Below, one piece after another: positions 25,666 through 34,339 of a stretch of 64,000 nucleotides of DNA. Position 1 is the first letter of the stretch; each line of letters starts with the position of its first letter. A program made the translations under genes and the position numbers. The stretch comes from Ideonella sp. A 288 (GTDB lineage: Bacteria > Pseudomonadota > Gammaproteobacteria > Burkholderiales > Burkholderiaceae_C): NCBI RefSeq assembly GCF_002198735.1, contig NZ_MWLO01000155.1, positions 162,732 through 226,731 on the forward strand, in the 5' to 3' direction. The notes beneath the pieces are model-generated. The model made no database searches. It was given only the letters and a program-made list of their open reading frames with translations, and was not told the DNA's origin.

Positions 25666-27342
25666 ATGTCGCCACCGAGCGAGCACCCGACGCGGCAGAC
25701 CGGCGTCGAGCTGACGCTGGCGCAGCAATCGGCCATGGTCGATGCGCTGCAGGCGTCGCTGCAGGCGGAACATCGCGACGAACCCGTGCAGCGCTACGAG
25801 ACGCACATCTCGTTCGTGCTGGTGGCCGGGGGGCGGGCCTACAAGCTCAAGAAGGCGGTGACGCTGGACTTCCTGGATTTCGGCAGCCTGTCCGAGCGCC
25901 ACCGGCTGTGCCTGGAAGAGCTCAGGCTGAACCGGCGGCTGGCGCCCTCGCTGTACCTCGACGTGGTGCCGGTCACCGGCACCTGGCAGCGGCCCCGGTT
26001 CGGTGGCGACGGCCCGATGATCGATGCCGCCGTGGCGATGAGGGCGTTCCCGCAGCAGGGGCTGTGGGACCGCATGGCGGCGAGGGGCGAACTCCACGGA
26101 GCGCATGTCGACGCACTGGCGGCGCAGTTGCTGGCCTTCCATCGCGAGGCGGCCGTCGCCGGCGCGCAGGGTCCACTGGGCCATGCCGCGCAGGTGCGCC
26201 AGCCGATGCTCGACAACCTTCAGGCCCTGGCTGCGTCGGCGGACGCTTGCCTTGGCCCGACGCTCACGCCGGCGGCATTGGCCGCCTTGCGCGAATGGGA
26301 GGCCGCGGAGTTTGCCGCGCTGGCCCCGGTGTTCGAGGCGCGGCTGCACGACGGGTTCGTGCGCGAGGGCCATGGCGACCTGCACCTGGGCAACGTGGCG
26401 ATGGTCGATGGCCGCGTCACGGTGTTCGACTGCATCGAGTTCAACGAGGCCTTCCGCTGGGGCGACGTGGTGGGCGAGATTGCCTTCCTGGCGATGGACC
26501 TGCATGCCCACGGCCTGCCGGCCTTGGCCCATCGCTTCGTCGATGCCTGCCTCGAAGGCAGCGGCGACCACGCCGGTGCGAGGGTGCTGCGCTGGTACCT
26601 GGTCTACCGTGCGCTGGTTCGCGCCAAGGTGGCGGTGCTGCGTGCAGGCCAGCAGCACGGGGGCGACGACGGCGCGGTGCAGCGCTACCTGGCCCTGGCC
26701 GCCGGCTGGTGTCGGGCCCCAAGGCCGGTGCTGATGATCACGCACGGCTTTTCCGGCTCTGGCAAGACCACCGGCGCGCAGGCCGTGCTCGAAGCCATCG
26801 GCGCCGTGCGCATCCGCGCCGACGTGGAACGCAAGCGCCTGTTCGGCCTCGGGTCGCTCGACCGCAGCGGCTCGGCGCCGGGCGCCGGGCTGTACTCGGC
26901 CGAGGCGACGGCGGCCACCTATGCGCAGTTGCTGGCCCGGGCCCGCCCGGTCCTGGCCGGGGGACACCATGTGATCCTCGATGCCGCGTTCCTGTCGGCT
27001 GCGCAGCGGGCCGACGCGCAGCGGTTCGCCAGCAGCCTGGGCGTGCAGACCGTGATCCTGTCGTTCGAGGCCGATGTCGACACCTTGCTCGCTCGCCTGC
27101 TCGAACGCACGACACGCGCCGACGATGCGTCCGAGGCCGACGCGCAGGTGCTGGCGCTGCAGACCCGGACGGCGCAGCCGTTGAGCGACGAGGAGCGCAT
27201 GCGGACCGTGCCCATCGGCTCGGGTGGGGTCGACGGGACGGTGCTGGACGTGCTTCGGCTTCGGTTGGCGTTGGCTGTGGGCGTCGACCACGGCGCACCG
27301 GTTGCCCTCATGCCCTGCGGCCATCACCCACCCGGTGGATGA
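25666..27342 (+). CDS. Aminoglycoside-phosphotransferase-like domain fused to P-loop kinase
   Basis: A 558-residue two-domain protein. The N-terminal half (about residues 20-340) is kinase-like of the APH type: YKLKKAV, catalytic-loop equivalent EGHGDLHLGNVA and metal-binding DCIEFNEAFRWGD. The C-terminal half (about 355-540) is an AAA_33-type P-loop kinase (THGFSGSGKTTGAQAVLE; RIRADVERKRL). Such fusions are conserved in proteobacteria with no established substrate; drug resistance should not be inferred. The start ATG is preceded by GAGGG. Confidence 0.88.
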   Translation: MSPPSEHPTRQTGVELTLAQQSAMVDALQASLQAEHRDEPVQRYETHISFVLVAGGRAYKLKKAVTLDFLDFGSLSERHRLCLEELRLNRRLAPSLYLDVVPVTGTWQRPRFGGDGPMIDAAVAMRAFPQQGLWDRMAARGELHGAHVDALAAQLLAFHREAAVAGAQGPLGHAAQVRQPMLDNLQALAASADACLGPTLTPAALAALREWEAAEFAALAPVFEARLHDGFVREGHGDLHLGNVAMVDGRVTVFDCIEFNEAFRWGDVVGEIAFLAMDLHAHGLPALAHRFVDACLEGSGDHAGARVLRWYLVYRALVRAKVAVLRAGQQHGGDDGAVQRYLALAAGWCRAPRPVLMITHGFSGSGKTTGAQAVLEAIGAVRIRADVERKRLFGLGSLDRSGSAPGAGLYSAEATAATYAQLLARARPVLAGGHHVILDAAFLSAAQRADAQRFASSLGVQTVILSFEADVDTLLARLLERTTRADDASEADAQVLALQTRTAQPLSDEERMRTVPIGSGGVDGTVLDVLRLRLALAVGVDHGAPVALMPCGHHPPGG

Positions 27343-27406
27343 GCCGGTGATTCTTTCGAGGTCGGCCGCCCACCTGAGCGAGACCTTGCACACGCCGACA
27401 GGTCGA

Positions 27407-28558
27407 TCACATCGCGCCCATGCGACGGATGAACTGGATCGTGCGATCGGGAAGCCAAGCCCGAGCCTGCCTGCGAAGGCTTCCCATCAGGACCGGCAGA
27501 CCGAGGCGAAGTGCGTTCTGTGCCGTGCGTGGACCGAATGCTGCGTTGTGGCATCGCTTCACGTGGGCGTTCCACTGCAGCTTGTGGGGGCTTGCCCCGG
27601 CCAGAAAGTCATAGCTGACGATCCCTTCGCGAACCGCCTTCCTGAGGACCATCGCGCGCAAGCCGATGCCCACACTTTCGGAGCCGAGGTGGGGGTCGAA
27701 CCCTTCCTGCAGCAGGTACAGCGTGTTGCGGTACTGGAAACACAACTGACACGCAGCGATCTGACTGTCGCGCTCGAGCATGTCGAAGGCAAGCCAGCCC
27801 TGCTCCAGGAAGAGGCGGGTGAATTCCTCGTAGAACTTCCGCTTTTCCGGGTGACCGAATACACCTGGCATGCTGCGGACGGCCCATCGCCGTCCGTGAA
27901 GGTCGAACAGGGCCCGCAGCGCTGTGTCGAGAGACGCTGGGTTATCCACTGATCGCAATCGCCAGCCTCCCGATTCGAGTTGCCGCAAGGTGGCGCGCAC
28001 CTTGGTTCGAAACCGCGGCTTCAAGGACGCAAGGTACGCGTCCCATGAATCCGGGAGATCGGTCACTGTGCAGTCGATCGAGTCCAGCCGAGACATCACT
28101 TGCCGCATCCCTGTCATGCGGCGCACCCAACGCAGCGTGGGCGAAGTGCCGGGGATGGTCGCGAACTGGAGCAGTTTCCACCCGGTCATTGCCCCATTGA
28201 GGTGAGACCACAGCGCGTCGAGGATCTCTTCCTCTCGACCCGCCTTCAGGATCGCGTCGAGGTAGTCGCTGTCGCCAGAGGCATCCCCGATGAGCCGGAG
28301 GGTCCGGACTCCCTGCAATGCGCTGGGGCGCCGGGCGGACATGTAGCAAGGCAGGACGCCGATCAGCACGCCCTCCTCGTCGTGCACGGTCAGGATGTAG
28401 AGCGTGTCGTCGTCGCTGGCGTAGGTGCTCCACCAGGCGAAGAGCCACTCCCAGGTCAGGAAGATGGTGTCGGACGCGCTGCAAGACAGCAGGGCATTCC
28501 ACTGCAATCGGAGCCTGGCGAATTCGCCGATGCTCTGAATGAGCTGGATGTTTGTCAT
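27407..28558 (-). CDS. CelD/BcsL-like (FemAB-related) GNAT acyltransferase
   Basis: A 383-residue GNAT protein of the Acetyltransf_6 type. Visible features are FLTWEWLFAWWSTY near residue 35, the LKPRFRTKVRATLRQLE helix near 190, and the late acyl-binding part with CQLCFQYRNTLYLLQEGFDP and YDFLAGASPHKLQW. Such proteins are common in exopolysaccharide clusters and probably transfer acyl or aminoacyl groups. The ATG at 28558 has GAGGAG 9 nt upstream; an earlier ATG is directly abutted by the same sequence and is disfavoured. It is divergent from the flippase gene. Codon use looks less GC-rich than in the housekeeping genes. Confidence 0.85.
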   Translation of the reverse strand: MTNIQLIQSIGEFARLRLQWNALLSCSASDTIFLTWEWLFAWWSTYASDDDTLYILTVHDEEGVLIGVLPCYMSARRPSALQGVRTLRLIGDASGDSDYLDAILKAGREEEILDALWSHLNGAMTGWKLLQFATIPGTSPTLRWVRRMTGMRQVMSRLDSIDCTVTDLPDSWDAYLASLKPRFRTKVRATLRQLESGGWRLRSVDNPASLDTALRALFDLHGRRWAVRSMPGVFGHPEKRKFYEEFTRLFLEQGWLAFDMLERDSQIAACQLCFQYRNTLYLLQEGFDPHLGSESVGIGLRAMVLRKAVREGIVSYDFLAGASPHKLQWNAHVKRCHNAAFGPRTAQNALRLGLPVLMGSLRRQARAWLPDRTIQFIRRMGAM

Positions 28559-28634
28559 CGGGCGCATCTCCTCGCACGCGGATGGCAGCGAATCCGCCTC
28601 TGCGATTCGACGTTCCCTGCCGGGTCAACACGGC

Positions 28635-30155
28635 ATGCTGCCTTCGCAACTTCAGCCGCCATTGCGTGTGATCAACGGGCGCGGGTCGTTGCCGCGGTCT
28701 CATCGCCCGGTGAATTCGGTTCACCGATCACTTGCCTATTCAATAGGCGGCAACTATTTCGGGCTGGTTCTGCAACTGGCCAGCGCGATGGTGCTGTCAA
28801 GGCTGCTGGCGCCGGCAGAGATCGGCGTGTTCGCGATAGCCGCGGCCATCTCGGGACTGGCGCGCGCCGCACGCGATTTTGGTGTGGGTGAGTTCATCAT
28901 CCACCGCGAGCAACTCACGGAGCGAGACCTTCGCGGAGCGTTGGCGCTGAGTCTGGCCGCCTGCTGGGGGTTGGGTCTGCTCATCGCTGCGTTGTCGCCG
29001 CTGGCGGCGCGCTACTTTCGCGAACCTGGCATTGGCGAGGTGATGCGGGTGCAAGCGCTCAGCTTCGTGCTGGTGCCGTTCGGAGCGGTGACGATGGCCT
29101 GGTTCCAGCGCCAGTTGATTCCACAGCCGCAGTTCGTGGCCAGCATCCTGGCCGACATCACCAGCTTCGTCGTGGCGGTGGGCTGCGCCTTGCAGGGCCT
29201 TGGCCACATGAGCATGGCATGGTCGTCGCTTGCGGGCGTGGCGGTGACTGTGGCCGCGTCAGTCTGGTATCGGCCGAAGTCGTTGCCCTGCTGGCCTTCG
29301 CTGGAAGGCTTGCGTGACGCGTTCGAGTTCGGCAAGTACACCGGCGGCGTCAATCTGCTGGTTCAGATGGCCCGCAGCGCGCCTGAACTCATCCTCGGCA
29401 GGGTCCTCAACGTGGAGTCGGTGGCGCTGTTCAGTCGAGCCAATGCGCTGGTGGAACTGTTCCAGAAGCTGGTTGTCCGTTCGATTCAGCCACTGACGCT
29501 GCCGATCTTTTCGCGCAGCCAACGCGAGAACGGGAGTCCGCTGGCCGCCTATCTCAGCAGCGTGGCCTATGTGACCGTGCTGGGTTGGCCGCTGCTGGGT
29601 TTCCTGGCGCTCACCGCGCCGGCAGCCATCCGCCTGGTCTACGGGCCACAGTGGGGCGGTGCGGTCGACCTGTCCAGGGTGCTGTGCGCCGCTGCGGCAG
29701 TGGAACTGGTCCATCGCTTCGGCAGGGAAGGGGCGCTGGCACGTGGCCGCAGCGGCGAGGCCAATGTCACCTCCGTGGCGCTGCAGTCCGTGAGGGTGTT
29801 GGGATTGTTCGCGGCGGTCCCGTTCGGACTGGAAGGTGCGTGCTGGGGATTGCTGGCGGCGGCCCTGGCAGGCGCGCTGATGCAGCAGGTCACGCTCGCA
29901 CGAACCCTGGGTCTGCGCGTCGGCGATCTGGCACGGTCGTGCGGCAGAAGCCTCGTGGTGTCCGTGGTCAGTTGCTTCCCACTGGCCACGTGGTTGGTCG
30001 TCGACCCTCCGTCGGAGCCGGACTACCTTCTTGCCCTTCTGGCGGGGGCCTTGCTGACTGCCATCACGTGGTTGCCGTGCCTGTTCCTTGTGCGGCATCC
30101 TCTCACGGCGGAAATCCGGGTCCTCCTTGTCCGTCGCTGGCGGCCGCAGGCCTGA
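28635..30155 (+). CDS. Wzx-like lipopolysaccharide/polysaccharide flippase
   Basis: A membrane protein of about 506 residues in the MATE-related polysaccharide exporter family. The N-terminal signature SLAYSIGGNYFGLVLQLASA and LSRLLAPAEIGVFAIAAAIS is followed by about twelve to fourteen hydrophobic segments. It would move a lipid-linked sugar or similar amphiphile to the periplasmic face. The true start is uncertain: ATG 28635 is given, but GTG 28710, just before the conserved N-terminus, is at least as likely; neither has a clear ribosome binding site. It faces the carrier-protein operon 137 bp downstream on the same strand. Confidence 0.87.
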   Translation: MLPSQLQPPLRVINGRGSLPRSHRPVNSVHRSLAYSIGGNYFGLVLQLASAMVLSRLLAPAEIGVFAIAAAISGLARAARDFGVGEFIIHREQLTERDLRGALALSLAACWGLGLLIAALSPLAARYFREPGIGEVMRVQALSFVLVPFGAVTMAWFQRQLIPQPQFVASILADITSFVVAVGCALQGLGHMSMAWSSLAGVAVTVAASVWYRPKSLPCWPSLEGLRDAFEFGKYTGGVNLLVQMARSAPELILGRVLNVESVALFSRANALVELFQKLVVRSIQPLTLPIFSRSQRENGSPLAAYLSSVAYVTVLGWPLLGFLALTAPAAIRLVYGPQWGGAVDLSRVLCAAAAVELVHRFGREGALARGRSGEANVTSVALQSVRVLGLFAAVPFGLEGACWGLLAAALAGALMQQVTLARTLGLRVGDLARSCGRSLVVSVVSCFPLATWLVVDPPSEPDYLLALLAGALLTAITWLPCLFLVRHPLTAEIRVLLVRRWRPQA

Positions 30156-30208
30156 TGGCGAAGCCTCCCAAACGTGGCGCTTGGGGCCTCGCTGCATCGC
30201 GCAATTGG

Positions 30209-30222
30209 TTGAGTTGACTCAT
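30209..30222. promoter_or_regulatory. Possible Crp/Fnr-type box before the carrier-protein operon
   Basis: TTGAG TTGA CTCAT differs in one base from the TTG[AC]G-N4-C[GT]CAA pattern of the stress module. It is centred about 77 bp upstream of the carrier-protein start. A chance match is possible. Confidence 0.3.
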
Positions 30223-30291
30223 TGCTTCGCTGCAGGCAGATCGTAGACTTTTCGTCATGGCTTGGTCACAGGGCATTGGAGGCGGGCGTCC

Positions 30292-30552
30292 ATGGATCGA
30301 CCGAACGAGTCTTTGAAGGAGATCCGCCTCTGGATTGCCGCAAGGCATGAAGGCATGGACCAGTCGACGCTGGATCTGGACCTCGATCTGATCGAGCATC
30401 GATTGATCGATTCGCTGGACTTCGCAGAGTTCCTGTTCGTCCTCGAGGAGATCGCGGGACGAACGATCGATCTGGGAACGGTCGATCTCGACACGTTCCG
30501 CACTCTGCGAACCATTCAGGCCCGTTTCCTGGACACACATGTCGACGCTTGA
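30292..30552 (+). CDS. Acyl/peptidyl carrier protein
   Basis: An 86-residue carrier protein. The phosphopantetheine site is Ser41 in LIDSLDFAEF, with the acidic helix FLFVLEEIAG that follows, as in dedicated aminoacyl carrier proteins. GGAGG lies 9 nt before the ATG. Its last 14 bases overlap the start of the ligase gene, so the two are translationally coupled. The partner strongly suggests that it is loaded with an amino acid as a thioester, not with a fatty acid. Confidence 0.9.
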   Translation: MDRPNESLKEIRLWIAARHEGMDQSTLDLDLDLIEHRLIDSLDFAEFLFVLEEIAGRTIDLGTVDLDTFRTLRTIQARFLDTHVDA

Positions 30553-31405
30553 AAACAGCGGGCCGGCCGATCAAGGGCTGCAAACACTCGACGAGTCGCA
30601 GTTGACGGTGTTGCGACGCATTGACGAGGTGTTGCGGCTGGCAGGCCGGCAATGCGGGGCGAAAGAGATCGGATTCCCCTCACTCAGCAGCGTCGAGTCA
30701 TTGAGCAAGATCGACTACTTCCGCAACTTCCCGCACCTGGGTCTGGCCGTCGCAGCGCTGCGTGCCGACAAGGTTTCCGCATTGGCGGCCGATGCGGCGG
30801 GTACAGGGGATTCGTTCGAATCCGATGCGCTGGTGGCGCCGCGCTATTTCCTCCCGTCCGCAGCCTGCTATCCGATCTACGCGCACTTGCGCGACAGGGA
30901 ACTGGTTGATGCGGAGCGTGTGACCACGGTCCAGCGCTGCTTCCGGAACGAGGAGCGCTTCGAGGGCCTGGCACGCCTGCTGGCCTTCACGATGCGCGAG
31001 GTGGTGGTGGTGGGTGCGCAGGCTCAGGTGCGCGAGTTTCTCGAAGAGCGCAAGCGCTGGGTGCAGCGTTTCGCCTCGGGCCTGGGTCTGGACCTTGCCG
31101 TGCAGGTGGCCACCGACCCCTTCTTCGAGGCCGGTGGCCAGCGTGCCCGGATGCAGCAGTTGTTCCCGGTGAAGGAGGAGTTCGTGTTCGATGGCTCTGT
31201 GGCAGTGTCATCGGTGAACTTTCACCGCAACTTCTTCGGACAGCGCTGGAACATCCGCACGGCGGACGGCGAGTTCGCGTTCTCTGGTTGCGTCGCTTTC
31301 GGGCTGGAGCGATGGCTCCATGCACTGACGCGCCGCTGGTCCGGCGACGCAGGCGCTATCCTCGAGATGCTCGACGGCAGTCCGGTGGGGACGGCATCGA
31401 CATGA
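30539..31405 (+). CDS. Amino acid:[carrier protein] ligase (class II aaRS-like)
   Basis: A 288-residue protein with the class II aminoacyl-tRNA synthetase catalytic core but no tRNA-binding domain. Motif 2 is RCFRNEERFEGLARLLAFTMRE, shown here in part (RNEERFEGLARL), and motif 3 is CVAFGLERWLHAL. Cys110, Glu154 and Cys251 have the spacing of the zinc ligands of atypical SerRS-like proteins such as Bradyrhizobium Bll0957, which load glycine or alanine onto a carrier protein. The adjacent overlapping carrier-protein gene fits that reaction. Which amino acid is used cannot be read from sequence. Its stop overlaps the next start (ATGA). Confidence 0.88.
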   Translation: MSTLENSGPADQGLQTLDESQLTVLRRIDEVLRLAGRQCGAKEIGFPSLSSVESLSKIDYFRNFPHLGLAVAALRADKVSALAADAAGTGDSFESDALVAPRYFLPSAACYPIYAHLRDRELVDAERVTTVQRCFRNEERFEGLARLLAFTMREVVVVGAQAQVREFLEERKRWVQRFASGLGLDLAVQVATDPFFEAGGQRARMQQLFPVKEEFVFDGSVAVSSVNFHRNFFGQRWNIRTADGEFAFSGCVAFGLERWLHALTRRWSGDAGAILEMLDGSPVGTAST

Positions 31406-32313
31406 CCCTCGATCGCGCACTTCAAGGCCCGGACGCACTCGAGGATGTGGCTCGCCGCCTCGTGCGCGTGTCGGAGCATCGTGCCGCGCCGCCGTTCTCT
31501 CGGATCGATTTCCCTGGTGCCCTGGACCCGACAAGACCGGTCTTCCCGAGCGACCTGATCAGCCTGTACGGGCATCCCGTGCTGGAGACGATGCCCGAGC
31601 CTGTCCGCTGGCAACTCGGGCTGCTCGAGACGGTGAATTTCTTCTCGTTGAACATCCATGGCGAGCAAGCCTTGGTCGGCGTGCTGGCCGAGAGGTTGTA
31701 CCGCGAGCGCAGCACTGGTGAGTCATCCGAGGTCAGCCGCTACCTCCAGCATTTCATCCATGAGGAGAATGCCCACACCTACATGCTGGCTGAGTTCTGC
31801 CACAGGTACCACGGCCGGGTGATGCCAGAGGTGGTCTTTCGCTTCGAGGCGCCGAAGCTGTCGCGCAAGGGCAATGACCTGCTGTTCTTCTCGCGGGTCT
31901 ACGTGCTCGAGACATTTCTCGATTTCGTCAACCGCCGGGCCATGCGGGACGACACGCTCGAACCCACCGCGCGCGCCATCCACCGCTCACATCACATGGA
32001 CGAGACTCGGCACATGGCATTCGACCGCGCCATCATCGCCAGGCTGGCCGCGGAACTGCGTACCGGCGGCGCCGTTGCTGAACTGCAGGCGATCGCGTCA
32101 CTCATTGCCGGCTATGCCGACTACGCCTTTTCGCGGCTCGTCAATCCGCGGGTGTATCGGGCGCTGGAACTGCCCAACCCGCTGGAGTTGATGCGCAGTG
32201 CCGAGCAGTCACCGCATCGTGCAGCGCTCAAGGCCCGCTGGTGGTCCCAGCCATTGGCCTTCTTCTGCAAGAGCGGTCTGTCTCCGACCACGTTGGGTGT
32301 CGCTCCCGCATGA
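31402..32313 (+). CDS. AurF-like diiron oxygenase
   Basis: A 303-residue ferritin-like protein. All seven iron ligands expected for AurF/CmlI-type N-oxygenases are in place: Glu88, Glu122-x2-His125 (HEENAHTY), Glu170 (VLETFLDF) and His197-x3-Glu201-x2-His204 (HHMDETRH). AurF and CmlI oxidise an aryl-amine to the nitro group, and CmlI acts on a carrier-bound substrate. The neighbouring carrier protein and amino acid ligase make an aminoacyl-S-carrier the likely substrate here. Translation is coupled to both neighbours through ATGA overlaps. Confidence 0.85.
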   Translation: MTLDRALQGPDALEDVARRLVRVSEHRAAPPFSRIDFPGALDPTRPVFPSDLISLYGHPVLETMPEPVRWQLGLLETVNFFSLNIHGEQALVGVLAERLYRERSTGESSEVSRYLQHFIHEENAHTYMLAEFCHRYHGRVMPEVVFRFEAPKLSRKGNDLLFFSRVYVLETFLDFVNRRAMRDDTLEPTARAIHRSHHMDETRHMAFDRAIIARLAAELRTGGAVAELQAIASLIAGYADYAFSRLVNPRVYRALELPNPLELMRSAEQSPHRAALKARWWSQPLAFFCKSGLSPTTLGVAPA

Positions 32314-33344
32314 AGGTTGTCCCCTTCACTGCCGACCATGCTGAGACCTTGATCGCAGGGCTCGACAGGGCAGGCCTGGATGCGCCGCTGTTGCGTGTCG
32401 AACCCTTCATGCGGCATTACTACCTGTCCAGCCCGGATTGCCAACTGCTGCTGTTGCTGGATGACGATGACCGCATCACCGCAACGCTGGGCTCAGAGCG
32501 GGTGCGTTTGCGCATCGGCGGCAATCTGCTCGATGCAGCCGTCATCTCCAGCACGTTCTCGCTGTCCCCGGGCGCATTTCCGATGCTGCTGATGCAGTGG
32601 ATGAGAAGCACCGAACTGGGTGTGGCGTTTCCGGGCAACCCGTTGCTCCAGGCCATGTTTGCACGGCAGCGGCGGTGGGTTGCTGTCCCCGGCCTGCGCA
32701 GGTTCTGGCTCAATTGGGGTTACCCGGTGAGTGCCGACGATCCTGGCTGGAAGCAGCACCTCAAGCCGCTCGCACGATGGATCAGGCGGGTGGACGCCTC
32801 CAGGTTCGAGGATCGTGTCAGGGGCCTCGCGCCGGCCGGACTGAGCCTGCGGGAAGAGGCTCGATTCGACGACACCATGGTGCCCACCGCCGCCGCTTTC
32901 GGCCTTCGAATCGAGCCTGGAGCGGACTACTTGAACTGGCGATTCGACACCACGCTGGACCATGTCAAGCACCGCATCTTCCGCATCGAGCGCGAGGCGA
33001 GATCCGTTGGCCACGTCGTGATCTCGGAATGGGCACACTGTGTGAACGTTTCGCATTGCGACGCTGAAGATGCGCACACGCTGGTCTGTGCAGTGCTGAT
33101 GGCCGTCAGCCGCGTCAACCAGGGTGAGGATCGGCATCGGGCCGTCATCCTGACATCCATGCACGCCGGCATGCAGCCGGTGCTGGCGCAGTTCGGATTC
33201 TCGCCCGCGCCGGCCGATTCGCCGATGTACTTGGCGGCCTTTGGATCCCATGGCCTGCCCATCGATCGTGGCGACGATTGGCTGGTCAATCTCGACCTGG
33301 GTGACGGGGGCATGTTCCAGGGCATGTTCTACCGGCCATCATGA
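32310..33344 (+). CDS. GNAT-like acyltransferase, function unknown
   Basis: A 344-residue protein with two GNAT-like halves. The first (about residues 1-125) has MRHYYLSSPDCQLLLLLDDD and a strand pair; the second (about 190-330) carries a WRFDTT segment and a closing strand around FGFSPAPADSPMYLAAF. No acetyl-CoA pyrophosphate-loop motif (Q/RxxGxG/A) is obvious. It may acylate the operon product or act as a condensing partner for the loaded carrier protein. Start and stop overlap both neighbours by four bases. Confidence 0.6.
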   Translation: MKVVPFTADHAETLIAGLDRAGLDAPLLRVEPFMRHYYLSSPDCQLLLLLDDDDRITATLGSERVRLRIGGNLLDAAVISSTFSLSPGAFPMLLMQWMRSTELGVAFPGNPLLQAMFARQRRWVAVPGLRRFWLNWGYPVSADDPGWKQHLKPLARWIRRVDASRFEDRVRGLAPAGLSLREEARFDDTMVPTAAAFGLRIEPGADYLNWRFDTTLDHVKHRIFRIEREARSVGHVVISEWAHCVNVSHCDAEDAHTLVCAVLMAVSRVNQGEDRHRAVILTSMHAGMQPVLAQFGFSPAPADSPMYLAAFGSHGLPIDRGDDWLVNLDLGDGGMFQGMFYRPS

Positions 33345-34339
33345 ACGCGCTGGCACAACGGCTGGGCATCGAGTTTCCGCTCATTCAAGCCGGGATGGGT
33401 GGGATCGCCGGGGTCGAACTTGCCGTTGCGGTGGCTGATGCTGGCGCGGGTGGCGTTCTCGGCCTGTACAGGTCGGCGCCCACAGTCATCACGGAGTTGA
33501 TTGCGCGCGCGCGCCGATTGACCACCCGGCCCCTCGGCGTGAACCTCATACCCGAACTGGTGGGCGAACGGGCGCTTGCCGGTCAGATTGCCGCTGTCCT
33601 GGAGGCAAGCGACCCGAGCCTGTTCTTCACGTTCTACGGATTGCCTGACGCGCACGCCGCGGACACCGTCAAGGACGCTGGCCGTGCACTCATGGTCATG
33701 GTCGGCGACATCGAGGCGATGACCGCAGCCGAAGCCTTGGGGGCCGACGCGGTGATCCTTCAAGGCATTGAGGCTGGTGGGCACCTCCTGGGCTCGCAAC
33801 GGCTCGACAGCCTCGTCGACGAGGCCCTTGCCCTGGGCGGCGCTCTGCCGCTGGTTGCCTCGGGCGGCATCGCCAGCGGTGCACGCTTTCGGGCGCTTCA
33901 CGAGCGCGGGATTTCGGGGTGCCTGTGCGGCACCTTGTTCGTGGCCACTGTGCAGAGCATGGCGCACCCCCTCTACAAGGACAAGCTGGTGGCTGCCGGG
34001 CCGCAGGACACGGTTGTCACTCGAGTCTTCGACATCGGCTGGCCGGATCGCCGCCACCGCGTGCTTCGCAACAAACTCACCGCGCTTGGCGGCAAGGTGT
34101 TGCCGAATCGGTTCATCGCATGCTCGACGGTGAACGGCACGCGGCACCCGTTGCCGCGCTACAGCGCCATGGTGCCTGGCCGGCTGACCGAAGGCGCCAT
34201 CGACGAGATGGCCATGTACTGTGGCGAGTCGGTCTCCGGCGTGGACGCCGTCGTCGATGCCGGCGCGCTCGTGGAGCGCTTCGTCGAAGAGTTTCAAGGA
34301 CACCGGGCCGCCGCCCAGGCCGAAGGAGTGGGGACATGA
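33341..34339 (+). CDS. Nitronate monooxygenase-like FMN enzyme
   Basis: A 332-residue TIM-barrel flavoprotein of the 2-nitropropane dioxygenase/NMO family: PLIQAGMGGIAG at the N-terminus, ILQGIEAGGHLLG with the conserved EAGGH, VASGGIASGARF and CGTLFVAT for FMN phosphate. Members oxidise nitronates or act as enoyl reductases in some polyketide clusters. Next to a diiron N-oxygenase, a substrate with a C-nitro or nitronate group is a natural inference. It overlaps its neighbours by ATGA on both sides. Confidence 0.88.
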   Translation: MNALAQRLGIEFPLIQAGMGGIAGVELAVAVADAGAGGVLGLYRSAPTVITELIARARRLTTRPLGVNLIPELVGERALAGQIAAVLEASDPSLFFTFYGLPDAHAADTVKDAGRALMVMVGDIEAMTAAEALGADAVILQGIEAGGHLLGSQRLDSLVDEALALGGALPLVASGGIASGARFRALHERGISGCLCGTLFVATVQSMAHPLYKDKLVAAGPQDTVVTRVFDIGWPDRRHRVLRNKLTALGGKVLPNRFIACSTVNGTRHPLPRYSAMVPGRLTEGAIDEMAMYCGESVSGVDAVVDAGALVERFVEEFQGHRAAAQAEGVGT

